The notes under the pieces are model-generated. The model saw nothing but the letters and a program-made list of their open reading frames with translations. It had not been told where the DNA came from and searched no databases. Source: JANRIC01 sp033765345 (GTDB lineage: Bacteria > Bacteroidota > Bacteroidia > Cytophagales > Microscillaceae). Taken from it: a stretch of DNA of 12,479 nt. The stretch lies in contig JANRIC010000204.1 in assembly GCA_033765345.1 (NCBI GenBank), positions 1 through 12,479 of the forward strand, given 5' to 3'. A program made the translations under genes and the position numbers. How positions within the stretch are numbered: the first letter of the stretch is position 1; every line of letters begins with the position of its first letter. Positions 1 through 6,992 of the stretch are shown here, piece by piece.

Positions 1-88
1 TTGATGTGGGAATGATCCATACAAGTATTTTCAAACAATGATTCTATAAAAAATAAGTGCATTCAATTTCCGCTCTTGATGATCAATT

Positions 89-136
89 TTGCCACGAATG
101 CACGAATAAACGCCCTTATTCGTGCATTCGTGGCAA
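89..136. repeat. Perfect 21-bp inverted repeat (long hairpin)
   Basis: Arms at 89-109 and 116-136 are exact reverse complements, separated by the 6-nt loop acgccc. The core of the arm is gccacgaatgcacgaataa. No T-run follows on either strand, so it is not a textbook intrinsic terminator, although a 21-bp stem would fold strongly in RNA from either strand. It lies about 150 nt before the methyltransferase start. It may end an upstream gene lying outside the window, or be a copy of a dispersed palindromic repeat. The hairpin is directly visible; its role is inferred. Confidence 0.85.
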
Positions 137-256
137 GCAATAGTGGATAGCAAGTTTAATCAGGATGTGCCACCCACAAAACTTGTCAGAGAACCAAAAA
201 CTCATAAAGATTACAAAGTAAATAGAGGAAAAAAAAATCTAAATGTTAATATTTTA

Positions 257-264
257 TATATTTG
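257..264 (+). promoter_or_regulatory. Candidate Bacteroidota -7 box for the methyltransferase
   Basis: TATATTTG matches the Bacteroidota -7 consensus TAnnTTTG and lies 22 nt before the proposed ATG at 287, giving a short leader of roughly 15-20 nt. I do not see a convincing -33 TTG at the usual distance. It supports the start at 287 over a far upstream GTG at 122. In this AT-rich stretch a chance match is possible. Confidence 0.4.
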
Positions 265-286
265 CAAAAGCAGAGTAGCAAAATTC

Positions 287-1285
287 ATGAAAAAATTCAC
301 GACAATTGATTTATTTGCTGTTATCGGTGGTATAAGATTAGGTTTTGAAGAATTCAATTGCTTAAATGTTTTTAGTTCTGAGTGGGATAAAGACGCACAA
401 AAGATGTATGAAGCAAATTTTGGCGAAAAGCCTTTTGGAGATATTACCCAAATAACACCACAAGATATTCCTGACCATGATATTTTGCTAGCTGGTTTTC
501 CTTGTCAGCCTTTTTCAATTATTGGTAATATGCAGGGTTTTGCAGATACAAGAGGCACGCTATTTTTTAATATTGAGGAAATTCTAAGGGTAAAACAGCC
601 TTATGCTTTTTTATTAGAAAATGTCAAACAGTTACAAAGTCATGACAAAGGACGTACTTTTAAAATTATCCTGGATAAATTAAAAGAATTAGGCTATTTT
701 GTACACTACACAATACTAAACGCCTTAGATTTTGGGTTACCACAGAAGCGTGAACGTATTATTATTGTAGGTTATAAAGATAATTTATTTTTTAAATTTC
801 CCAAATCAAAGGGAACACATAAGCCTCTTTCCGAAATATTAGAGCCCGAAAATGAAATAGCTAAAAAATATTATGCTTCAAAGGATATTATTGAAAAGCG
901 TTTAAACCGTTTGAAAAATCCCCCTTTTTTCCCCTCAGTATGGCACGAGAACAAGGGTGGTAATATTTCTGTTCTACCTTTTTCGTGTGCTTTACGAGCA
1001 GGTGGTTCATATAATTATCTTTTGGTAAATGGGAATCGGAGATTATCGGAAAGAGAAATGCTTCGTTTACAAGGCTTTCCAGAGAGTTTTAAAATTGTGG
1101 TAAGCTACACTGCTATGCGAAAATTAACGGGTAATAGTGTCGCTATTCCTGTGATCAAAGCGGTCGCAAATGAAATGATTAAGTCTATTACAAAAAAAGA
1201 CATCATGCAATCATCCATACATGGAAACTTTACTAGCCATTGGTGCAGTACAAAGCTTATTTCTGGCACTGGTTATTTTTACTAA
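287..1285 (+). CDS. DNA (cytosine-5-)-methyltransferase, orphan, altered motif I
   Basis: A 332-residue protein, the usual length for a monospecific C5-MTase, which transfers a methyl group from SAM to cytosine in a short target. Motifs appear in order. Motif I is DLFAVIGG (residues 8-15). Motif IV is GFPCQPFS (70-77) with catalytic Cys73. Motif VI is ENV (111-113), motif VIII is QKRER (153-157), motif IX is RRLSEREMLRLQGFP (251-265) and motif X is GNSVAIP (282-288). The variable target-recognition region spans about 165-250; specificity cannot be read from it. Oddity: motif I normally reads FAGxGG, but here the first Gly is Val12 (gtt, 320-322). The start at 287 was chosen because motif I follows directly, as in the family; a GTG at 122 is in frame but lies inside the hairpin arm. 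About 25-30 residues after motif X are read out of the beginning of the next gene. The gene is visibly AT-richer than its neighbours and has no recognisable endonuclease partner. Family assignment is firm; activity is uncertain. Confidence 0.93.
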   Translation: MKKFTTIDLFAVIGGIRLGFEEFNCLNVFSSEWDKDAQKMYEANFGEKPFGDITQITPQDIPDHDILLAGFPCQPFSIIGNMQGFADTRGTLFFNIEEILRVKQPYAFLLENVKQLQSHDKGRTFKIILDKLKELGYFVHYTILNALDFGLPQKRERIIIVGYKDNLFFKFPKSKGTHKPLSEILEPENEIAKKYYASKDIIEKRLNRLKNPPFFPSVWHENKGGNISVLPFSCALRAGGSYNYLLVNGNRRLSEREMLRLQGFPESFKIVVSYTAMRKLTGNSVAIPVIKAVANEMIKSITKKDIMQSSIHGNFTSHWCSTKLISGTGYFY

Positions 1286-2420
1286 AAAATATAAAACTGC
1301 TTCGGATCAGGTATTGATTTTTGTGCTGTTTATCTGGGCTTTGCGCTTTTTTTCGTATTGGGCAGTACAGATGAATTATCACGTATACCTTCCTCGGCTG
1401 ATTGGCATCGAGCAGAGTTTTTTTATGCTGGATGGTCCTTTGTTGTTGGTTTATGTCAGTTCGCTGACCGAAGAGGGTCGGTTTAGGGCTTGGGCTTACT
1501 GGGGGCATTTTTTGCCTTTTTTCACTGTTTTGCTTTATGCTGTTTTTTTATTTTATGATTCTTCGGAGGCTGAGGTGCTTGAGCGCTTCGGTGACAAACT
1601 TCAAAGCCTACAGCGTAGCCGCTCGGGAAATCTCCGGTATGATGAGCGATTTTTTATTTTGGTGGTATGCCTTTCTCTGTTGTATTATGGGCTGGCAAGC
1701 CTGAGCTTGGTTCGGAAATATCGCCTAAGGATCAAAGCAAGTTTTTCTTATACCGAAAAAATCACCCTGGATTGGCTGCGAATGGTGGTAATTTCCTGGG
1801 TTTTGTTTTTTGCTATGCCCTTGATGATTTTTTTGATCAATTTTTATACAGAATGGTTGCCACTGTATCTGACTGATCTGCCGCTGGTTTTTGGTTTTTT
1901 GATCATGATTTTTATTCCTGCCTATTATGCTTTCCGACAGCTCAACAACCGCACTTTGAGCCTCGAGATGAACAATCAGCAAATACTCCAAGAAGAAAGC
2001 CAAGATTCGGCAAAAAACTTGGAAATAAATCCATCCAACTCTTATAAAAAATCAGGGCTGAAAGAAGAACAAGCCCTGGCTTATCAAAATCGACTGCAAA
2101 GTTTTATGGAGCAGGAAAAACCTTATCTGAACGCCGACCTGACGCTTTCTATCCTGGCCGAAGCCCTCAAAATCTCTCCCAATCACCTCTCGCAGGTCTT
2201 AAACGAACGCTTGAACCGCAATTTTTTTGATTTTGTGAATGAATACCGAGTGGAGGAAGTAAAAAAACGCCTCACCAGTCCTGAATTTAAGCATTATACT
2301 TTATTTGCCATTGCCGAAGATTGTGGCTTCAAATCCAAATCTTCTTTCAATAGTATTTTTAAAAAATTTACGGAGATGACTCCTTCGGAATATAAGGGAA
2401 AGATAGGTGAAGGGAATTAG
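1221..2420 (+). CDS. AraC-family transcriptional regulator with N-terminal membrane domain
   Basis: A 399-residue regulator. Residues 1-240 hold about seven hydrophobic segments (near 2-21, 30-50, 60-80, 92-112, 145-165, 188-208, 218-238). A polar linker (about 245-285) follows, then a C-terminal AraC/XylS DNA-binding domain (about 288-395) with two helix-turn-helix units near 308-330 and 358-381; the second contains IAEDCGFKSKSSFNSIFKKF. This architecture is common in Bacteroidota, where the membrane part probably senses an unknown signal and the tail binds DNA. The start METLLAIGAVQSLFLAL at 1221 fits the usual N-terminus of such proteins, so the 65-nt overlap with the methyltransferase end is more likely an accident of that gene's 3' end. 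No target promoter can be named; the metal-efflux genes lie several kb away and convergent. It reads toward the Uma2 gene, leaving 59 nt between the two stops with no clear terminator. Confidence 0.9.
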   Translation: METLLAIGAVQSLFLALVIFTKKYKTASDQVLIFVLFIWALRFFSYWAVQMNYHVYLPRLIGIEQSFFMLDGPLLLVYVSSLTEEGRFRAWAYWGHFLPFFTVLLYAVFLFYDSSEAEVLERFGDKLQSLQRSRSGNLRYDERFFILVVCLSLLYYGLASLSLVRKYRLRIKASFSYTEKITLDWLRMVVISWVLFFAMPLMIFLINFYTEWLPLYLTDLPLVFGFLIMIFIPAYYAFRQLNNRTLSLEMNNQQILQEESQDSAKNLEINPSNSYKKSGLKEEQALAYQNRLQSFMEQEKPYLNADLTLSILAEALKISPNHLSQVLNERLNRNFFDFVNEYRVEEVKKRLTSPEFKHYTLFAIAEDCGFKSKSSFNSIFKKFTEMTPSEYKGKIGEGN

Positions 2421-2479
2421 TGTTATTTCAGGATCAATTTATTAGGTATAGCGAAACAGCCTACATACACAAAAAAAAC

Positions 2480-3103
2480 CTAGTCCTCAATCTCAATTTC
2501 CTCTTCATCCAGCAAGGTTTTGAGGTTAAAATCATAACTTTCAAGGATTTTGAAAGATTGATCCCACTGTTTGATAAGCCAGTCGGCTTCCGGCTTGGCC
2601 ACCACTACCATTTTACTTTTGGAAAACACCCAAATCACCTCCTGTACGCCAAAATCAAGGAGTTTTTTGGTTTTGATATGGAGGTAATCCATAGGATGCT
2701 CAAAAGTGCTCAGGTCGGCTTTGGTATCTACTTCAAAAACCAAGTGAGGGGGAATTTCTACATATTTGTTGTTGACTTTCTTGAGGAGTTCTTTTTTGTA
2801 GACAGCTATATCCAACGAATGATTGTCATTTTTGTCTAAATGAAGCCCCAATTCATTGGTTAAAAAAACAAATTCTTTAGGAAAACTTTTGTGCAAAAAC
2901 CCAACAATACAAGAAATAATTAAAGATTGTAAACCACTAGTTCCCATAATTTCTTCTAAGTTTTTTTTACCGCTCAATACATCCTGATAACCTTTATAAA
3001 AAATAGGTTTGCCATCTAAAATTTCATAAACGATTCCTTGAAGCATATCAGGAATTTGCAATAAGTCAGTGTTTGTTTTTTGTGGAGTGACGGTTAATTC
3101 CAT
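2480..3103 (-). CDS. Uma2-family (DUF820) putative PD-(D/E)XK nuclease
   Basis: With the start at 3103 the protein is 207 residues, typical for the Uma2 family. This family has a restriction-endonuclease-like fold, and its physiological role is not established. Visible family landmarks are an N-terminal segment with YEILDGKPIF (26-35), Asp98 in SLDIAVYKKE, Glu124 in PPHLVFEVDTKAD (118-130), Lys144/Lys146, and LLDFGVQEVIWVF (148-160) as the counterpart of the usual GVxEYWxVD. Asp98, Glu124 and Lys144 are the likely metal-site residues by family analogy; the usual PD is LD here. The C-terminus is acidic (DEEEIEIED). A longer reading from 3151 would start upstream of the probable transcript start, so 3103 is preferred. 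It is convergent with the AraC gene and has its own promoter box. Nothing ties it to the methyltransferase beyond proximity. Confidence 0.82.
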   Translation of the reverse strand: MELTVTPQKTNTDLLQIPDMLQGIVYEILDGKPIFYKGYQDVLSGKKNLEEIMGTSGLQSLIISCIVGFLHKSFPKEFVFLTNELGLHLDKNDNHSLDIAVYKKELLKKVNNKYVEIPPHLVFEVDTKADLSTFEHPMDYLHIKTKKLLDFGVQEVIWVFSKSKMVVVAKPEADWLIKQWDQSFKILESYDFNLKTLLDEEEIEIED

Positions 3104-3148
3104 AGTTGTAAAGTTAATTTTATATAACAAATAATCCAATAAAAACAA

Positions 3149-3156
3149 CAAATATA
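3149..3156 (-). promoter_or_regulatory. Candidate -7 box for the Uma2 gene
   Basis: On the minus strand the bases read TATATTTG, an exact TAnnTTTG match, 45 nt before the ATG at 3103. The implied transcript start near 3142 leaves a leader of about 40 nt and excludes the longer in-frame start at 3151. A -33 TTG at the standard spacing is not evident. Confidence 0.45.
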
Positions 3157-3344
3157 TTCAAATGCCAAGTTACTTGTTGTATTAATGAATTTGTATCAAT
3201 GTCAATGTTTGAATCAAAAATAATAAATATTCTTGAGAAGCTATGTTTTAGTTTAAATTTCTTCTACGTTCCTTTGTAGGTTGTGAACATTCATAAACAC
3301 TTTTGGAAACTTCGGAAAATCTTTTGTAAGTATACCCGCTCAAT

Positions 3345-3386
3345 GCTTCTCATGGCTTGCTGAACGCTTCTCATGGCTTGCTGAAC
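3345..3386. repeat. Perfect tandem duplication, 2 x 21 nt
   Basis: The unit beginning gcttctcatggcttgctgaa plus c occurs at 3345-3365 and again, identically and without spacer, at 3366-3386. The unit is GC-richer than the surrounding DNA and does not fall in a recognisable reading frame. Only two copies are present, so it is not a CRISPR array. It may be a recent slippage event or two copies of a regulatory or dispersed-repeat unit. Confidence 0.85.
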
Positions 3387-3464
3387 CTTAGGACGGAGTG
3401 TTTGTGTATTTGTGGAAATGGTTTGAAAAATAAAGTCTGAAGTGCTCTTTGTGAAATTACTGGC

Positions 3465-3497
3465 AACGACGAGGTCGCTTTGAGCGACCTTGTCGTT
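3465..3497 (-). terminator. Hairpin 3' of the haloperoxidase-like gene, probable terminator
   Basis: Arms 3465-3479 and 3483-3497 pair over 15 bp with one mismatch (a G-T-type pair) around the loop ttg. It begins 10 nt past the stop codon at 3507-3509, in the right place to end that transcript. There is no U-run after the stem on the minus strand, so intrinsic termination is only probable. The GC-rich core (ggtcgctttgagcgacc) also has the look of a dispersed palindromic repeat. Confidence 0.5.
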
Positions 3498-3506
3498 TGG
3501 AAATTT

Positions 3507-5684
3507 CTAATGTATGATTATTTTTTTGACGACTTCCCGTTTATCAGTAGAAACCTGAATAAACCAGATGCCTGCCTTTGGAAAATTTAAGGTAGTATTT
3601 TCTGAAATCTCGCCTACGCTTAGGGTTTTGCCCAAAACATCAAAAATCCGGATTTGTGATCTTTCTGATACTTCAACAAATACATTTCCATCAGGGCTTG
3701 GGTTGGGATAAGCTTTGAGCCATTCCTGCTGTACCAGAGGGTCTTCAATGGGAGTGATTGGTTCTTTAAAATGTTTTTCGGCTTTCTGGAAGGCATCTAT
3801 ACCTACTTTTTCGCCGATGATTCTCCCCGGGATATCATCTATCGGTGGGTGAATGCCACCCCAAATTCGGGACAAGCTGCATTGGTTGGAGGCATCTCGG
3901 TAAGTAGCCCATTGTAGCGTAATATCCATACTAGGACCTTCTTCAAAGACCAAAAACTGGTTTTTAGGGCAGGGGAATTCCCCCATTCCTCCGGGGAAAT
4001 AAGCATCTCCGGTAAGCATAGTCAGTACTTCTGCCGCTGCTCTGGAATAAGTAGAGTGCCCAGAGACATACCCTGCAAAGGGAGGTGTCACAAAGGTCGG
4101 GCGTTGATAAGGCCACCAATTTTCGGCTAGTATCCAACCCACGCCAGCTTCGTCAATTTGGGCATTTTGAATATAAGCAGGGCCTCTCCAGGTATAGAGT
4201 TTAATTTTATTCACATTTTCTTGATTGGCACCTGCTAAAGGATCCCCTGTTTTGACCAATTCTATATAATTTTCTATCAAAGGAATACCTGCTTTGTGGT
4301 AGCGAGGCTGAGACGGATTGGAGCATTGACCTCGCTCAGCCATAGCCCGGATCGCAGAGATAGGTCGGATATAATCGTACCAGCCTTTTACACCCCAGGC
4401 TGAAATAGCCGCATCGTGCATAGCACCTCCCAAAACGAAATAAGCCTTGACATCCCATTCTAGATCATCCAAAATTTCACCTTCTCCTTTGAATTTTTTG
4501 ACCAGTTGTGGATGATCATTGACATAGTTTAAAATGGTATACCAATGGCCGGGAGGGGTTTCCGAATTGGGACCGTCTGCCCAAAATTCGGCCAAAACAC
4601 GGGTATAATCTCCTCTGGGTACCATTTGTACGGCGTAAGGTTGCCCGGTGGCTGGATTAAGATCATATCCGAGACCTGTATCTCCGCCGTTGAATAAATC
4701 ATAAAAATCATCATAATCGGCAAAATTCTGAGGGAAAGGGGATGCATTCCCGATCGTATTGGGAGAAATATCTATCATCACCTGATCGCTTGGGGCAAGG
4801 TGTGAAGACCAGACAGAAACCAATACAAAAGCCCATTTATAAGGATCATCCAAACAAGCCGAACTATTGGCATCCAATTGTGGGGGAGTACCCGGATCGT
4901 GGTAGACCCAATAATCAAAATTTCCACGTTGATACACGGTACGATCGGCTGCTTTTAAGGCAAAAGGAATGACCTGACCCCATTCAGGGGTTAAAAATGC
5001 CGGGGTACCTAACACAGGGTTTCCAGCCTGATCGATAAACTGCGGCAGTGACAAAGGCTGCCAACGATTGGAATTTATGATAGATGGGTTGCCGGGTTTG
5101 TTGGGCTCAAGGGGAGGATTTACAGGTGTATAGTGCTGATTGGCAAAGTTGTTGGCTTCGTTAGAGCCGTCTTGTAGGCCAAATTCAATGATACATTTGG
5201 CAATATAGTTCCCCAAGGCTGCCGGAGAACCGGAAGAATAATCAATAGAGATAACATTGACATCATATCCTAATTCTGACATCAGGTTATTTAAAATGAT
5301 GTTTGTAGAAGCTATTCCTGGTGAATTCCTAAAACGAAACTTCAGCAGACGATACACGGCATAACTGATGGCTTCTTCTCTAGCAGCTTTTTTATCTCCA
5401 GTAAAAACCGGAATGCCGTTGAACTCACAGGTATAGTTTCCTACTGTTTTGCCCAATAAAAATGGAATAGCTACACTATCATATACCGCCCAGGCTTCAT
5501 ACATGGCCAAAGAAGTATGAAACAAATTCCTAGCCTGTACTGTCGGGCGTGCAAAATCAGTACGAATGGCTAATAACAAAGCCTCATTCCATTGGCGAGC
5601 AACGGAATGGGACTCTTGCGCCTTTAAAGAAGCAGCATAAAGAATTAAGGCGCAAATAAAGGTGTAGACATTAAGTAATTTCAT
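3507..5684 (-). CDS. T9SS-secreted vanadium haloperoxidase-like / PAP2-superfamily enzyme
   Basis: A 725-residue exported protein. A signal peptide covers about residues 1-22 (VYTFICALILYAASLKA), with cleavage likely before QES. The catalytic domain covers about 400-635 and shows the three anion-binding motifs shared by vanadium haloperoxidases and PAP2 acid phosphatases. These are KGWYDYIRP (Lys433, Arg440), SGH (541-543, with His543) and SRIWGGIH (605-612, with Arg606 and His612). The spacings K-x6-R, SGH and R-x5-H equal those of fungal vanadium chloroperoxidase. The C-terminal region (about 655-725, YPNPSPDGNVFVEV to KKIIIH) is a type A T9SS sorting domain, so the protein should cross the outer membrane and be released or attached to the surface. 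Family knowledge allows either halide oxidation with vanadate and peroxide or phosphate-ester hydrolysis; sequence alone does not settle which. It has its own promoter and follows the efflux operon by 79 nt; a functional link to metal export is not shown. Confidence 0.87.
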   Translation of the reverse strand: MKLLNVYTFICALILYAASLKAQESHSVARQWNEALLLAIRTDFARPTVQARNLFHTSLAMYEAWAVYDSVAIPFLLGKTVGNYTCEFNGIPVFTGDKKAAREEAISYAVYRLLKFRFRNSPGIASTNIILNNLMSELGYDVNVISIDYSSGSPAALGNYIAKCIIEFGLQDGSNEANNFANQHYTPVNPPLEPNKPGNPSIINSNRWQPLSLPQFIDQAGNPVLGTPAFLTPEWGQVIPFALKAADRTVYQRGNFDYWVYHDPGTPPQLDANSSACLDDPYKWAFVLVSVWSSHLAPSDQVMIDISPNTIGNASPFPQNFADYDDFYDLFNGGDTGLGYDLNPATGQPYAVQMVPRGDYTRVLAEFWADGPNSETPPGHWYTILNYVNDHPQLVKKFKGEGEILDDLEWDVKAYFVLGGAMHDAAISAWGVKGWYDYIRPISAIRAMAERGQCSNPSQPRYHKAGIPLIENYIELVKTGDPLAGANQENVNKIKLYTWRGPAYIQNAQIDEAGVGWILAENWWPYQRPTFVTPPFAGYVSGHSTYSRAAAEVLTMLTGDAYFPGGMGEFPCPKNQFLVFEEGPSMDITLQWATYRDASNQCSLSRIWGGIHPPIDDIPGRIIGEKVGIDAFQKAEKHFKEPITPIEDPLVQQEWLKAYPNPSPDGNVFVEVSERSQIRIFDVLGKTLSVGEISENTTLNFPKAGIWFIQVSTDKREVVKKIIIH

Positions 5685-5720
5685 GGTTTCTATTGCTTGT
5701 CTGTGTTTTTGTACATATTA

Positions 5721-5748
5721 CAAAAGTAAATTTACAAAATTTAGCCAA
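5721..5748 (-). promoter_or_regulatory. Candidate promoter of the haloperoxidase-like gene (-33 TTG, -7 TACTTTTG)
   Basis: On the minus strand TTG (5748-5746) is followed after 17 nt by TACTTTTG (5728-5721), an exact TAnnTTTG. The -7 box ends 36 nt before the ATG at 5684, implying a leader of about 30 nt. This is the best-formed promoter in the window. It suggests the secreted enzyme is transcribed separately from the efflux genes, although read-through is possible because no terminator is visible in the gap. Confidence 0.55.
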
Positions 5749-5763
5749 GAAATAGAAGATTTA

Positions 5764-6933
5764 TTACTCTTCTTCGGATGATTTTCTTAAATCAGCTTGC
5801 AAATAAAAAGCTCCCTTTCGCACAAAAACAGCATCTTTATCCAATTGACTTAGGGTTTGAAATACAATGCCTTCTTTTCCCTGATCCAAGACCTCAATTG
5901 GAATTTTGCGAAAGGCAATCTGATCATTTTGGGCTTTGTCCCGGATAAAGATATAATTCTGAGCACCTTCTGTGACGAGGGCATCCTCGGGCAATAACTG
6001 CGCTGCCCGGCGGTCTGTCAGGATTTGGGCATTGACAAACATCCCAGGGATGAGTTTTTCCTCGGTTTTAGGGTCATCGATATGGACGTGGACATTCACG
6101 GACTTGGTCTGTCGGTTAAAGCTTTTTCCTACCAAAAAAACTGTACCTTCAAAAGTCTCGCTTTCAAGGCTTGGCACCTGAAAAAGGACTTTTTGACCCT
6201 TCTGCACTTTCAGAATATCCTTCTCAAATACCTGGAGTTCTAAGTGTTTGTGCTCGTTACTGACAATAGAAACCATCGGATCTCCGGTGCTGAGGTATTG
6301 ACCTATTTTTGCGTTCACCTCTTTGATATAACCGGAAATGGGAGCGCGGACAGTGAAATAATTGCTTAGGCTTTGTGCCGTAATTTGTGCAGGATTATAC
6401 CCGATAAATTCCAGTTGGCGTGCCAGGCTGGCTTTTTCGGTTACTTTGATTTGATAGTCGGATTGTATTTTCTGGTATGTTTTCTGGGCATTGATATGAT
6501 CTTCCTGAAGGGTTTTTTGTCTTTTCAGTTCCTGCTCGAGGTACTGGATTTCGCTGTTTACCGTCATATATTTTTCTTGGAGTAGCACATAGGTGCTGTT
6601 TTCCAATAATACCAGGCTTTGCCCTTCTCCTACAAAATCGCCAGGAAGTACCTGAACCTTTTTTACAAATCCGGGAGATTTGGCGTGTAGTTGGGCTTCG
6701 TGGCTTGGTGGTACATCTACGATGCCATTGGCTCTGATTTTGAGTCCGATGTTTCGGTTTTCGCTTTTTCCGAGTTCAATACCCGAAGCTTTGATTTGCT
6801 CCTGAGTCAGGATGACAGCATCAGTTTTGGGCGTTTCGGAGGTGTTTTGAGCTTCCTCAGAAGAAGGTTTTTGAGAGCAAGCCCAAAAACTCAGTAAGAT
6901 AAAGACATATTTACATGGATGAATCGCTTTCAT
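5764..6933 (-). CDS. Heavy-metal efflux RND periplasmic adaptor (CzcB/CusB-like lipoprotein)
   Basis: A 389-residue membrane fusion protein bridging the inner-membrane pump and the outer-membrane channel. The N-terminus is lipoprotein-like, with a hydrophobic stretch ending at Cys19 (FILLSFWAC); the lipobox is loose, so lipidation is likely but not certain. Domains in order: split lipoyl halves (about 77-112, including SPGFVKKVQVLPGDFVGEGQ, and about 193-225, including VRAPISGYIKEV); an alpha-helical hairpin between them (about 113-175, rich in Glu, Gln and Lys); a beta-barrel (about 228-308, including PGMFV); and a membrane-proximal domain (about 310-380). It has no His- or Met-rich metal-binding extension, unlike some CzcB/CusB proteins. 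It starts 59 nt after the stop of the pump-channel gene on the same strand, with no clear promoter between, so it is probably co-transcribed. Gene order is pump-channel then adaptor. Confidence 0.9.
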   Translation of the reverse strand: MKAIHPCKYVFILLSFWACSQKPSSEEAQNTSETPKTDAVILTQEQIKASGIELGKSENRNIGLKIRANGIVDVPPSHEAQLHAKSPGFVKKVQVLPGDFVGEGQSLVLLENSTYVLLQEKYMTVNSEIQYLEQELKRQKTLQEDHINAQKTYQKIQSDYQIKVTEKASLARQLEFIGYNPAQITAQSLSNYFTVRAPISGYIKEVNAKIGQYLSTGDPMVSIVSNEHKHLELQVFEKDILKVQKGQKVLFQVPSLESETFEGTVFLVGKSFNRQTKSVNVHVHIDDPKTEEKLIPGMFVNAQILTDRRAAQLLPEDALVTEGAQNYIFIRDKAQNDQIAFRKIPIEVLDQGKEGIVFQTLSQLDKDAVFVRKGAFYLQADLRKSSEEE

Positions 6934-6992
6934 AAGGTCTTATTTTAGAGTATCAATGGTTTAAATTTGAAAATTATATTGTTCGTATTTTT

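Larger units (their letters stand above)
3104..3506. other. Intergenic region between the Uma2 gene and the haloperoxidase-like gene
   Basis: This 403-nt stretch has no supportable gene in either direction. It holds the Uma2 promoter box near 3150, an AT-rich segment (about 3110-3260) with many stops, a perfect 21-nt tandem duplication (3345-3386) and a strong hairpin (3465-3497) just beyond the stop of the secreted enzyme gene. I see no RNA gene. Confidence 0.7.

Noticed and set aside
1..88. C-terminal end of an upstream gene
   Set aside because: One frame reads about a dozen codons to a stop at 39-41, too short to support any gene.
122..286. GTG-initiated N-terminal extension of the methyltransferase (55 codons)
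   Set aside because: It begins inside the hairpin arm, adds no recognisable domain and lies upstream of a plausible promoter box; motif I follows directly after the ATG at 287 as expected for the family.
2421..2479. Terminator between the convergent AraC and Uma2 genes
   Set aside because: Only 4-bp pairings (tagg/ccta) are visible with no adjoining T-run of the right orientation and distance; too weak to call.
2420..2839. Plus-strand 139-codon frame after the AraC gene
   Set aside because: It is antisense to the Uma2 gene, whose family motifs are clear; the translation has no family features.
3104..3151. Longer start of the Uma2 gene at 3151
   Set aside because: The -7 box at 3156-3149 overlaps this start, so the codon would precede the transcript start; the extra residues are hydrophobic AT-rich read-through.
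3345..3386. CRISPR array
   Set aside because: There are only two units, directly adjacent with no spacer, and no cas genes.
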